Source of the DNA: Symbiodinium natans
Taxonomy: Eukaryota; Sar; Dinophyceae; Suessiales; Symbiodiniaceae
Length of the DNA stretch: 64,000 bases
Direction: 5' to 3'
NCBI GenBank assembly: GCA_905221605.1
Contig: CAJNDS010000546.1
Location: 832,824-896,823 of the forward strand
Made by a program: the position numbers and the translations under genes. The notes below the pieces were generated by a model that saw nothing but the letters and a program-made list of their open reading frames with translations, made no database searches and had not been told where the DNA came from. Positions 40,911-51,045 of the stretch are shown one piece after another; positions within the stretch are counted from its first letter, which is position 1, and each line of letters opens with the position of its first letter.

Positions 40911-43900
40911 ATGCGATGGTGCCTGAGGATCCCAGTCATCAATCTGCTCACGGTGCCGTTGCTGCCGAAACGGCCTCAGTGGGAGGGTGCCCAGGAGGGC
41001 CATTTACACCCAAAAACAGTGAACCCTCTACTTGGAGGTTCATGGTAATTTATAACCCAATTATAGTTGCACTTATGACCCACTTATAAGCCCTTTAAGT
41101 GCCCTAGTATGGTTGAAGTTAGGCTATAAGTACCATTATACATGTTAAGTACCATGAACCTCCAAGTGAGGGTAGTTGCATTGTCCCGCACCTTCTTGAC
41201 AGGGCTCTGCCAGGGCGTTAGGGGGTTAGATAAGGGCCATACAAGGTTCCAAAGTTAAGCTAAGGGCCCATACTTACGAAGACGCAGGGCCCTTGCACCT
41301 GCCCTCAGAAAGCCATAAGCCATGTCAACCCAAAACCCAAAAACCCTAAGCCCCAAGCCGCTACAGCCAAAAAAAACAAACCAACCCTAAACCCTAAACC
41401 CCAAACCCTAAAACCCTAAAACCCTCAAACCCTAAAACCCTGAAGCATGAGCTGGTGACCACTGCCAGAGCACTGTTTTTTGGCACCCTAAACCCTAAAC
41501 CCTAAACCCTAAACCCTAAACCCTAAACCCTCATGTGCCGAGATCGGAGACCAAACTGTCCTGGTGAGCAGCAAGCAGACCCATCAGAGTGGAGGGTTTT
41601 AGGGTTTTTAGGGTTTTGGTGTTTTGGGGTTTTAGGGTTTTAGGTTTTGCGGTTTAGGGTTTCGGGTTTCGGGTTTCGGGTTTAGGGTTTGTAAGATGCC
41701 CTCTTGGAAATGAAGTGATGAGCAGCATGTTGAAAAAGCTGCTCAGGATGTGGCTGAAGACCCGGCGACGCAGGCATTGATCAGAAAGTGGCAGGACATG
41801 ACAGTTCCCGAGAGAGACTTGTCCAGATTCTTCCCATGCTACTCCAGGAAAGGTTCCAACTCTGCCCTACCCTAAACCAAACAGCCTAAACTCCTAACCC
41901 CTCAAACCTCAAAGCCTAAAGCCTAAACCCTAAACCCTAAACCCCAAACCCTAAACCCTAAACCCTAAACCCTGTTCCGTCGCTTCCCCAGGTGACATCA
42001 GATCCGCGCTGCGCCAGCTCCCGGAAGCCGATGCTGAGGCTGTGGCCGCGCGCGTGAAGCTCGAAGCTCTGAACTTGGACCAGGATGGGGTTTAGGGTTT
42101 AGGGTTTGGGGTTAAGGCTTTGGGGTTTAGGGTTTGGGGTTTGGGGGTTAGGGTTTGGGGTTTGGGGTTTAGGGTTTAGGGTTTAGGGTTTGGGGTGTGG
42201 GGCTTAGGGTTTAGAGTTTGGCGTTAAGGGTTTGGGGTTTGGGGTTTAGGGTTAGGGTTTAGGATGCCCAGTATATAGTACACTTCCCCAGCTCCCTTTC
42301 TTGAAGAGGGACTCTAGCCTCACCAAGGGCCCCATATACACCCTTTGAAGGAATATCTAGGGTACCTCTCTGAAAAAAAATATAAATATATATATATCCT
42401 TTAAAGGATTATATAGGGTACCTCTATATATATCTATATATATATATATATATGTTCGCATACATACCCTTTAGAGGATTATACAGGGCACCTCAGTCCC
42501 TCAAAACCCTACGAAGAGCCTCAATGTCCGCATCGTCCAGGAGGCTCCAGAAGCCAACGCGGCACCAGGAGATGCACCAACTCCGGGAGTTCGCTATCGC
42601 GTTGTGTACAAGAAGGCCACGATTGAGCAGCTGTAGCCCTAAACCCTAAACTTTAGGGTTTAGGGTTTGGGGTTTAGGGCTACAGCCCTAAACCCCAAAC
42701 CCGAGTCCTTGGCGTGATCTCAGGTGGCTGTCCGCAAGGAGCCCAACACAAAGTCTCAAGCTTGGCGTCAGATGCAACAGGGTGAGCATTTTGTCTGAGA
42801 AGTTAGGGTTTAGGGTTTAGGGTTTAGGGTAAGTTTCCTCCCGACATGCACATTCCAGGCTTTGGGTTGCCTATCTCGGGGACTGCGTAGGCCCTCGGGA
42901 TATTCCAGTGTTTCTCCTGTTGGATCAAGATTCTGGGCCTAAACCCTAGACCCTAAACCCTAAACCCCCGAGATACAAGGCTCCGCGGAACCCCAGAAAG
43001 GGACGGACGAGTTTCCTGAACTTGCCCAATGCTGGGATTTCCGGGGTTCGCTTCCGGGGGGGTGGGAGGGGGGACTTCTATTGATTCTGTTTGCGCTTCG
43101 GAAGTGCCCATACAAGTCTTTTGGTCTGGGAGCTAGCCTTTCCGTTCCCTGTGCTAGCTGCTTCCGAATCCCCTAAACCCTAAACTTTAACCCTAAACCC
43201 AAAAAGGGGTACACCTATCTTGGGAAATTCCCAAAAATGCCTCTGACACAGTGTTCCTGGAGATGTTGCTTGATGGCTTGTGCCTGCGGCAAGATCTTTC
43301 GCCGGCTAGCTTCCCATGAAATTGAAGCATGCGCGCAGTGCAAGATCTACTGAATAATCTGCATGTTCTAGAGAGATGCTCATATGAAACAGGGTTTAAA
43401 TTACTGTTATTGGTGAGTGTATATAAGGTTCCTTGTTTAATTTTGGTGAGTGTATATTCCGGGTGTCCTTTTGGGGGTACAAAAAATATCTACCCTACTT
43501 CATATGCTTCTGCCCAGGATTGTGGAGATGTTTGAGTGGGATGAGAGTCATGACTGGCGGCGCGTTCGCATTCTTGCAATCCGCGAAGTGGAAGATGGAG
43601 GCGGCATGCAGGCCGGCCATTGTGGCAAGTCCAGAGGCTACCATTTGCTTAAGAACCCCCCCAAAAAAAACAAGAATCAATAATCCCCTTACTACCCTTA
43701 TGGGGTAAGAATATTTTCTTGTTTTGAGGGGGTGCTTAAGCAAACAGTAGGTGAAGCGTGGCACATTCCCAGACCTTTTTGGGAGGATCCAACAAGTAGA
43801 ACCCCCCCAAGTAGTACCCTCTACTACTCTTGGGTCATTCTTAGGAACCCTTGAGGGTATCTACTTTTCGGATCCCCCCAAAGAGGTCTGGGCTGTCCTT

Positions 43901-44149
43901 CGTTTGAGTGCTGTGTGGCGCGTACCCCTAAACCCCAAACCATGAAGCGTCAGGAAGTGGATGGTTGGATGTTGATCGAGTCACCCTCTATCGGAGCGCT
44001 ACTGCAAGAAGTCGTTGAAGGACACGGCTGTTGGTGATTGCCCCTTTACCTCCTTAGCAAGTAGTGTGTCTTGCAGGGATAGGCACCAGCCACAGTTCGA
44101 CTCACATGCAACAGTAGAACTAGATGTGCTGGGGAGCATGAGGGCTTGA
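40911..44149 (+). CDS. SH3-like domain protein B, multi-exon, 3' complete
   Basis: Exons: 40911-41018 (AMVPEDPSHQSAHGAVAA), 41167-41216 (RVVALSRTFLTGLCQG), 41291-41326, about 41449-41488 (HELVTTARALFFG), 41543-41595 (IGDQTVLVSSKQTHQSG), 41716-41852 (DEQHVEKAAQDVAEDPATQA), 41992-42089 (DIRSALRQLPEADAEAVAAR), 42517 to about 42622 (GVRYRVVYKKATI, GA donor), 42724-42781 (VAVRKEPNTKSQAWRQ), 43518-43641 (IVEMFEWDESHDWRRVRI), 43886-43921, 43954-44034 (EVDGWMLIESPSIGALL) and 44077-44149 ending in TGA. Phases agree over nearly all of 41167-42089 and at the end. YRVV..VAVR..P, VEMFEWDES.WRRV and DGWMLI.SPSIG are the same SH3-like signature as gene A. Exons between 42782 and 43517 are uncertain (43252-43353 is Cys-rich). 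Role unknown; SH3-like repeats are commonly binding modules. Confidence 0.6.
41019..41166 (+). mobile_element. Introner family B, near-consensus copy
   Basis: CTACTTGGAGGTTCATGGTA to GTACCATGAACCTCCAAG, with AGTGA repeated at the two exon borders (possible target duplication). It fills an intron of SH3-like gene B. Confidence 0.85.
42290..42516 (+). mobile_element. Introner family E, copy 4 (AT-rich expanded)
   Basis: Alternating blocks of the type GGATTATATAGGGTACCTC and (TATA)n, about three iterations, suggest tandem duplication within one element. Confidence 0.55.
43644..43747 (+). mobile_element. Hairpin introner family M
   Basis: TTTGCTTAAGAACCCCCCCA with AAAACAAGAA pairs almost perfectly with TTCTTGTTTT and GAGGGGGTGCTTAAGCAAA. 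A related but degraded element (TTTCTTAAGCCCCCC) is at 54462. Confidence 0.8.
43775..43885 (+). mobile_element. Introner family D, copy 2
   Basis: GGGAGGATCCAACAAGTAGA and TCTACTTTTCGGATCCCCCC are the inverted ends; it also shows an inner CCCTCTACTACTCTTGGG. It precedes the exon at 43886. Confidence 0.75.
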
Positions 44150-44279
44150 TTCTCAAAGAGAAGACGTTACAAGGAAGTCAATTCAAGCTGTCATGGGCTC
44201 TCACTGGCTGGGAAAGACTGGGCTCCCGAAACCCTAAACCCTAAACCCTAAACCCTAAACCCTAAACCCTAAAATCCAG

Positions 44280-44618
44280 ACTTGGCAACCCCCAGCTGCA
44301 AAAACCGTCAGCGTATGAAGGAGATGACCCCGATGACGAAGACGACTTTGCTGGATAGCTGCTATGGAAAGGAAAACCCAGCTGCTGTAGGGTTTAGGGT
44401 TTGGGGTTTAGGGTTTAAGGTGTGGAGTGGCTGCTTATCCTCACGACATGTTTGTTTGGTTTGCTGCCAACCGGGCGAAACCAGACTTGCTTCTGTTGCC
44501 AAGCAGCTGCAGAAAGTGCTTTGATGCGAAGGCCTTGCAGAGGGGGGCTGGGAAGCTTGTACCCGGCAAGTGCCAAGATGCACGTGTGCGGACCGTCGTG
44601 GTTGTTGCTCAAGCCTAG
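44280..44618 (+). CDS. Two candidate exons of an unidentified gene
   Basis: 44280-44386 reads CKNRQRMKEMTPMTKTTLLD and ends at a GT that begins a TTTAGGG array; a second frame there is acidic (YEGDDPDDEDDFAG then TAG). 44425-44618 reads YPHDMFVWFAANRAKPDLLL..., then KLVPGKCQDARVRTVVVVA and TAG, but two other frames are also open. Choice of frame is by codon character only, and the two do not chain with certainty. No family recognised. Confidence 0.35.
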
Positions 44619-44879
44619 AAGAACATTGCTACATGCTCAAAAGCCTGCACCCCACACGCGGGTCCCCCAGGCAGGCGTGACATTACCCTTAACCCAAAGC
44701 CCGAAATCCCGTCACCCTAAACCCGAACACCCTGAGCCCTACAAGCCCCACTGCCCTGTGCACCGCTAGGGTCTCTTTGATTCCACACGCTCGGGGATGT
44801 TGGGCTTTTGAGTTTTGGGGTTCAGGGCTTAGGGTTTAGGAATTGGGCTGTTTAACATTGAAGGTTGATTCAACCATTG

Positions 44880-45185
44880 GAAAGCTAACCCTAAACCCCA
44901 AACCCCCAAACCCTAAACCCTAAACCCTCAAACCCCCAAACCCCCAAACCCTAAACCCTCAACCCCTCAAACCCTCAAACCCCCAAACCCCCAAACCCCT
45001 AAACCCTCAAACCCTCAAACCCTCCAACCCCCAAACCCCTAAACCCCCAAACCCTCAAACCCCCAAACCCTAAACCCTCAAACCCCCAAACCCTAAACCC
45101 TAAACCCTAAACCCTAAACCCTAAACCCTAAACCCTAAACCCTAAACCCTAAACCCTAAACCCTAAACCCTAAACCCTAAACCCG
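44880..45185. repeat. Long mixed CCCTAAA / CCCCAAA / CCCTCAA array
   Basis: About 300 bp. The left two thirds mix CCCCCAAA, CCCTCAA and CCCTAAA; the right 100 bp are pure CCCTAAA, adjoining the exon at 45194. The purity gradient increases toward the exon. 44650-44880 shows nothing else. Confidence 0.95.
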
Positions 45186-45193
45186 ACCTCGAG

Positions 45194-46100
45194 CCGATTG
45201 GGTTCCGAACTTGGACGGAGACCTCTGCGCACGCGAGTCGCAAGAGCCATGGACCCCTTGGCTTTACTAGGCTGCGTCAGCTGCTTGCTTACAAGGGTTA
45301 GGGTTTCGGGTTTCGGGTTTCGGGTTTAGGGTTTAGGGTTTAGGGTTTAGGGTTTAGGGTAACTACATTGCTGTTACAGCGCGAAGCCTTGTACTTAGGG
45401 TTTAGGGTGTCCTGGGTTTTCGACATTTCCCGGTATTGAGGCTTTCGGGGTGTTGGGGGTCAGGACTGCAAACCCGCAGGCCCAAGATAAACGGCTCCAC
45501 CCAGCACGAAATGTCCGAACATCCTAAACCCTAGCAACCTTGTAAACCCAAAACTCCCTGAACCCTGAAACCTTAATAAGCCTAGCAACCCTAATAACCT
45601 AATAACCCTCGGAACCCGAACAACCTGATTACCTAACAACCCTAGGAACCCTAATCACCCTAAGCCCCTCCAGTACCAAACGGCAGCGACTTCCATCAGT
45701 CGACTCATGGGGGTTAAGATTTAGGGTTTAGGGTTTAGGGTTTAGGGTTTAGGGTTTAGGGTTTAGGGTTTAAGTGTGTTACTGGTTCTTGGCCGGGAAT
45801 GTGGGTACTTGCGTTGGTCGGGAATGGGTTCTTGCGTTGTTGAGCGTTTTAGGGTTCCAGGGGTTTAGAGGTTGGGACTTTGGGGAGTTTAGGGGTTGAG
45901 TTTCGGGGGTCATCGTATTTGTGGGGGGGGGGGGTATTATGAGGGACCCAAACCCTAAACCCTAAACCCCAGCAAGATGTACTCTGGCAGGCGACAGCGG
46001 ATCGGACGTGGAGGCTGAGAAGGAGGAGGAGATCAGCCAAGGAGCTCCATGGATTTTCTACCGTTTGAGTTCACGTTTTCTCCGAACCCCGCAATCATAG
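45194..46100 (+). CDS. Candidate exons of an unidentified gene
   Basis: 45194-45296 is strong (GFRTWTETSAHASRKSHGPL, then FTRLRQLLAYK), flanked by CCCTAAA on the left and TTTAGGG on the right. 45464-45527 (TANPQAQDKRLHPARNVRTS, TAA) and 45991-46100 (DSGSDVEAEKEEEISQGAPW, then IFYRL... TAG) both end in stops, so more than one gene, or internal donors, must be involved. 45674-45712 (YQTAATSISRLMG) is short. Order and strand are consistent; linkage is not proven. Confidence 0.4.
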
Positions 46101-46341
46101 GGCTTAGGGGTTAGGGGTTAGGGTTTAGGGTTTACGGTTTAGGGTTTGGGGTTTGGGGTTTAGGGTTTAGGTCCACGAAGTCGCGGTCATTAAAGTGGCC
46201 CCTTGACTTTTAAAGAGCCCACGGGGATATACAAGGACCCTAAACCCTGAAGCCTAAACCCTAAACCCTAAACCCTAAACCCTAAACCCCAACAAGGGTT
46301 CCCCAATTCAGGGGCTCCAGAATTGGTCCAGCCCTGGTGTT

Positions 46342-47553
46342 TTCTCTCGGAGTCAAGGCATCGCTTGTGAGAGGTTGTTTTCTCTTAGGGTTTAGGGTTT
46401 AGGGTTTGGGGCTTGGGGTTTAGGGTCTAGGGTTTGGGGTTTGGGGTTTGGGGTTTAGGGTCTAGGGTTTGGGGTTTTTTTTCACTGTCCTTTGCATGGG
46501 GGCCTCTTGGGCTCTAGGTGGCCGAGTAAAAGACATGAAAAGTTATCAACTAGTCCCCCCTGTAGGTTCCCCATGGGGGGCAGGGAGCGGAGAGACGAAG
46601 CTTGAGGCTAACACGGTTTAGGGTTTAGGGTTTAGGGTTTAGGGTTTAGGGTTTAGGGTTTAGGGCTAACGCATGAGCACGAGCGCCCGCACGAACGCCC
46701 TAAACCCTAGACCGTCAAACGAAGGACATCCTCTGTCAGACCTGTGCCGACACCAACAGGCCTTGAAGCCCTTGGGTCCGACTAAATACTAATGGTATCC
46801 CCTTAGGGTTCCTTTACAAGCATACTACAATAACCCTAAACCCTAAACCCTAAACCCTAAAAAAACCATATGCTAATTGCTAAGGCCCCTAAATGAATCG
46901 ACTTCCAGGGGCCCTGAAGAGCACGTCGGGGCCCCTAGGGTCGAAGCGGCCCCTCCCTTTTTGTGTCATAGGATGAAGACTCGTACCCCCCTAAGGTTGT
47001 CTAAAGGTTCCTCTTAATATGCTCCGAATATGGCCCTTATACTGCCTTAAGCATCTTTCGAAGAGTGCATGCCTTCTAAACCCCATCAAAAAAAAGAAGG
47101 GCGGCCCATGTTTTGCTGCTCCCTACCAAAGCAACCTAGAAACCATAAAAATCCCAAATAGCTCTAACCCTCAAAAGCTTAAAGCCCAAATCCCCCAAAC
47201 CTGAAACCCTAAACCCCAAACCCTAAACCCCAAACCCCACACCCTGTAAGAACAGAACTACTCCATCAGGACCCACCAAGCGTGCCAGAGCCGATGACCA
47301 GGTCGGGGGGAAGAAGGGGGGGGGGGGGGAGGGGGGGGGAGGGGGGGGGGGGGAGGGGGGGGGGAGGGGGGGGGGGAGAGGGGGGGGGGGGCGGGGGTTT
47401 GCACTTTGAGGGACTTGGGGGTGTAGGGTTTGGGGTTTATGGTTTTGGGACTTGGGGTTTGGGGTGTCGGGTTTAGGGTTTCGGGTTTCGGGTTTAGTGT
47501 CGGGTTTGGGGCTCAGTGAATCGGACATCGAAGACACGTCAAAGTGGCGCTGA
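46342..47553 (+). CDS. Unidentified gene 15 (5-6 exons), 3' complete
   Basis: Exons 46518-46615 (RVKDMKSYQLVPPVGSPWGA), 46725 to about 46759 (DILCQTCADTN), 46909-46982 (EEHVGAPRVEAAPPFLCHRM), 47256-47301 (LLHQDPPSVPEPMT) and 47517-47553 (ESDIEDTSKWR, TGA) all join in phase, which supports them strongly although each is short. 46342-46386 may be an upstream exon. The intron 47302-47516 contains a GGGGA/G microsatellite of about 90 bp. The intron 46983-47255 starts with a GTACCCCCCTAAGGTTG element also seen near 56.18 kb. Unknown function; the protein has a short CxxC. Confidence 0.55.
47303..47396. repeat. Poly-G with sparse A
   Basis: About 90 bp of G runs broken by single A. Open Gly- or Pro-rich frames here are artefacts. 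Confidence 0.95.
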
Positions 47554-48591
47554 TGGGCAAACCATGCAAAACGAAATCATGCCACCAAATTAGCTACCTT
47601 TGAAGCCAGGAATTAATACGAGAACAGCCGCGAGGTACAAAAACTGTACACTCAACAGCGGCCTTAGTTTCCTAGGTAGGATAAGGGGGGCCCTTAAAAA
47701 GGGAACCCTTCTTAAGCCCCTTCTGGCTCTCTTAAGCAGGGACCTTATCCAGAGGGTCTATATCCCCAAGGGTCCCCCTAATCCTATCCCCTGTAGTTCG
47801 GACCCTACGGTCCACCAGTTCACTGGCAGTATCAAAGGCACCCGTATCGAGTTTTTTCCAGACCAGGGAGCGCACCTCCCATTTTTCCAGCTCCAAGCGT
47901 AGCGCAGGACAGCAGAATCTACACTGTTAAGGTTGAGGGCTTAAGGTTTAGGGTTTAGGGTTTAGGGAGTAGAAGCGAAGGGGTCCGGGAAACCGCTTGT
48001 AGGAGGTCAGTGGGAAGCAGCAGGTCCTTCAGCTGGAACCCAAGAGGGCGAGCAGTCAGAAGGAAGAACATTGGGTTATAAGTACAGCTAGAATTGGTTC
48101 ATTAAGTACCCTAAACCGTAAACCTTCATGTCACGTGGGTAGGTGTGTAAATTTGTGTACTTTTTTGGGGGGGTTACTAAATAGGGGAACCAAGAAGGTA
48201 CCTGAATTTAGAGAACCACCCATGTGCGCGTGAGGGCTTTATACAGAACCATGGGCTTTCAAGGCCTTTACTACGTGCAGCTGAAATTGGGGGCAGCCTG
48301 CTAGGATTAAGGGGACCCTTGAATAAATAGACCATCTCAATGAGGAAAATGCTTTAGAGAGCCAGAAGAGGGTTGAGAAGGGTTCCCTTTTACGGGCACC
48401 CCCAGGAGAGAGATGTACCTTCACTGCCCTAAGCCCCACACCCCAAAACCCTAAACCCCAAACCAGTCCCTGGAAAAAACTCCAGGGCCCTAAGCCCCAA
48501 ACTCTTAACCCTGAACCCTACGCCCTAAGCCCTAAACCCTAAGCCCTAAACCCTAAACCCTAAACCCTAAACCCTAAACCCCAGACACCAG
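47554..48591 (+). other. Two copies of introner family N and small open stretches
   Basis: 47683-47800 (AGGTAGGATAAGGGGGGCCC, TTCTGGCTCTCTTAAG) and 48300-48405 are copies of one element in opposite orientation. Around them about 47810-47902 reads VHQFTGSIKGTRIEFFPDQG to TAG, and 48250-48299 reads MGFQGLYYVQLKLGAAC; both may be exons. Confidence 0.45.
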
Positions 48592-48695
48592 GGCCCTGAA
48601 GTGGGCTTTGGCGACCTGCAACTGGCCGGCTTCAAAGGGGTTGAGCTCCTGGAGACAGAGAGGCCTCCAAAGGGAAGGCCTTGGGGATTTTGGGG
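48592..48695 (+). CDS. Isolated strong exon, unidentified
   Basis: GPEVGFGDLQLAGFKGVELL, then ETERPPKGRPWGF: 34 codons, AG before and GT(TTAGGG) after, with a CCCTAAA array on the left (48530-48585) and a pure TTTAGGG array on the right (48695-48795). Gene membership unknown. Confidence 0.5.
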
Positions 48696-48973
48696 GTTTA
48701 GGGTTTAGGGTTTAGGGTTTAGGGTTTAGGGTTTAGGGTTTAGGGTTTAGGGTTTAGGGTTTAGGGTTTAGGGTTTAGGGTTTAGGGCTAGGGTTTAGGG
48801 TTTCAGGACTTTGGGAGTTCTAGGGCTCTAGGGAAGGCTCAGAAGTTCCAAGGGTCTGGGTTTTTCGGGCTCTGAGGGCTCCCCGGGTTCAGGGCCTCGG
48901 GGCTTTAAGGTTCTGAGCTTTGGGCCTCTAGGGGGGAGGGAAGGTTTCCCAAAAGTCGGGTTTAGGGTTTAGG

Positions 48974-48979
48974 GATGAC

Positions 48980-49024
<45 letters not shown>
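48974..49024. repeat. (GAT/ATG)n triplet repeat
   Basis: About 17 GAT triplets; translated in one frame as poly-Met, which is not meaningful. Confidence 0.95.
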
Positions 49025-49027
<3 letters not shown>

Positions 49028-49028
49028 G

Positions 49029-49478
49029 GGAATAGTGGCCCCAGGATGTAGCTACAAGTCCTACAGCCAAGCCCGAACCCCAAGGCATTACGCGGACCTT
49101 CTTGTCGAAACCCCATGGCGGAACATGCTTATTGAGAAGCCTGTGAGCACGGAAGCCGCTGTACGCACCTGCAGAAGCTGTCGACCCAGGCCCAGTAGAG
49201 CATCTTCCAAAGATCAAGGATTCCTCCGTAGTTCTTTTGCTGTAGCCTTAGATCCAATGAGGCAGCTACGGGCGCCTAAGCCTGAAACCCTAAACCCATT
49301 CGAAGGTAGGAGAGAGTTCAATGTTGAATAAGATGCCCAAGTATTCAAGACTACAGATGACATGAAAGTGGAGTTGAAATCGCCACAACCATGCGTGATC
49401 AACCAAGATCAGGCTGAACGGGATCAGGCTGAACGGGGGCTCGGCGTACGAGAGAGAACGAACCGAATGTCTCTACTT
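49029..49478 (+). CDS. Candidate exons of an unidentified gene
   Basis: 49029 to about 49275 reads SYKSYSQARTPRHYADLLVE..., then TEAAVRTCRSCRPRPS. 49357 to about 49472 reads MKVELKSPQPCVINQDQAER with a 15-bp tandem duplication (GATCAGGCTGAACGG twice, coding DQAERDQAER) and ends where introner B begins. If the first exon ends at 49305 the two join in phase. A few residues (49612-49650) may follow after the introner. Function unknown. Confidence 0.45.
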
Positions 49479-49611
49479 GGAGGTTCGTGGTACTTCATAA
49501 CCAAGTCTAACTGCATTTATGGCCCAGTTATAAGTTAAGTACCCTAATATGATTATTGTGGGGTTATAATTGCAATTAATACTTGGTGAGTAAGTACCAT
49601 GAACCTCCAAG
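49475..49611 (+). mobile_element. Introner family B, near-consensus copy
   Basis: ACTTGGAGGTTCGTGGTACT to GTACCATGAACCTCCAAG, with inner TATAACC/GGTTATAA matches. Confidence 0.85.
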
Positions 49612-49802
49612 TATGCCCTACTTCCTGCTCCCGAACAGTCCCAGACCATATAGCTTTTCTGTTCTTGGTGAGTGTATGTATGGCTATATGGCTCCTTTTT
49701 TTGTATTGAATACTCTTCTGACGAGCAGCATTAGAAAAATTTGTAATGAATATTTAAACAATACCTACTAGAAAGAATTGTAAGAAATGATAACAATACC
49801 TC

Positions 49803-49880
49803 ATGTGGGGGTTTAGGGGTCCTTATGGGGATCCCTGTTATGCAGGGATCCCTTGTTGTCGTAAACCCCCATATGGGGCA
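49803..49880. repeat. Nested hairpin
   Basis: Outer arms ATGTGGGGGTTTA / TAAACCCCCATAT enclose inner arms GGGATCCCTG / CAGGGATCCC. Probably another introner type. Confidence 0.6.
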
Positions 49881-49944
49881 TCCAGGGACCCGCACCTGAA
49901 CTGCCGGAAAGCCTACCCTACAAGCCCTAGAAGCCCTGAAGAAT

Positions 49945-50022
49945 CCTAAACCCTAAACCCTAAACCCTAAACCCTAAACCCTAAACCCTAAACCCTAAAC
50001 CCTAAACCCTAAACCCTAAACC
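49945..50022. repeat. CCCTAAA array
   Basis: About eleven near-perfect units. Confidence 0.95.
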
Positions 50023-50530
50023 GACACAAAAATGGCCTACAACCCTCAAAAACCCTAGTTGCCCCACCAAGCCAGGTACCTCCGTGACGTCGCGGGACAG
50101 GAGCAAAGAAGACCCCAGCCTCCTTCACACAAGGCTGGCTTTAGGGCTTTCGGGTTTGCTGCTTTAGGGTTTTGGTTGTGGAGTTTAGTCGTCAGGGTTT
50201 AGGGTTCAAGGCAATGTGGGCACGAGCCGTGGGCCGAATGCCAGGCAGGGAGAAAGGAGGCACCCCAACCCTGAACCCTAGACCCTAAACCTTAAACCCT
50301 AAACCCTAAAACCTTAAGTAGAAATAGAAGGCCAACATCCCCCTGCGAACCTTGGGGTGGTTCTACAAACTTTGACCCTGCAAATTCCACACGGGTTTAG
50401 GGTTTGGGGTTTGGGGTTTGGGGCTAAAAGAACTCCGGGCTCAGTGGCTCTCATAACGCGCCCTGAAACCCTAAACCCTACACCCTAAACCCTACACCCT
50501 AAACCCTACACCCTAAACCCTAAATCCCAG

Positions 50531-51013
50531 AGGCCGCGCCCGCAGCAGCGGCGTCTCCTCCGAAGGAGGAGCCCAGTATCGGCCCCGAGGTTTTCGGAGA
50601 GGAGGAGGCGAAGCTCCGGCGGCAGAAGTGAAGCAGAAACAGGGTTTAGGGTTCAGGGTTTAGGGTTTAGGGTTTAGGGTTTAGGGTTTGGGGGGGCGTC
50701 TGATCTAAAAGGTCCTTCTGGGAAATTATTGAGGGTTCCCATGGGGCTGGGTGGGTAATAGCTAGAAGGGGAAAGATAGGGCCGTTTTGGGAACTGGTAT
50801 TTTGATCACCTACCAAATGTGTAGATGTGAAAGTATATGTTGAAGAATCGTGTGGGCCTTGTGCTGAGTGTTTGGAGTTTAGGTTCTAGTGTGGCCACAA
50901 TGCAGAACGGTGTTTAAGTTAAGTCTTTGCCTCGTCGGGACCTGTGGTGAGGTCGTTGAAATGAAATGCAACTTCCTAGATGTTGGAGTTGTGTTTTGTT
51001 TTTTTTTTTTTGT

Positions 51014-51045
<32 letters not shown>

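Noticed and set aside
48975-49024. Poly-Met start of a long frame
   Set aside because: A GAT/ATG triplet repeat; the downstream part is treated as an exon without it.
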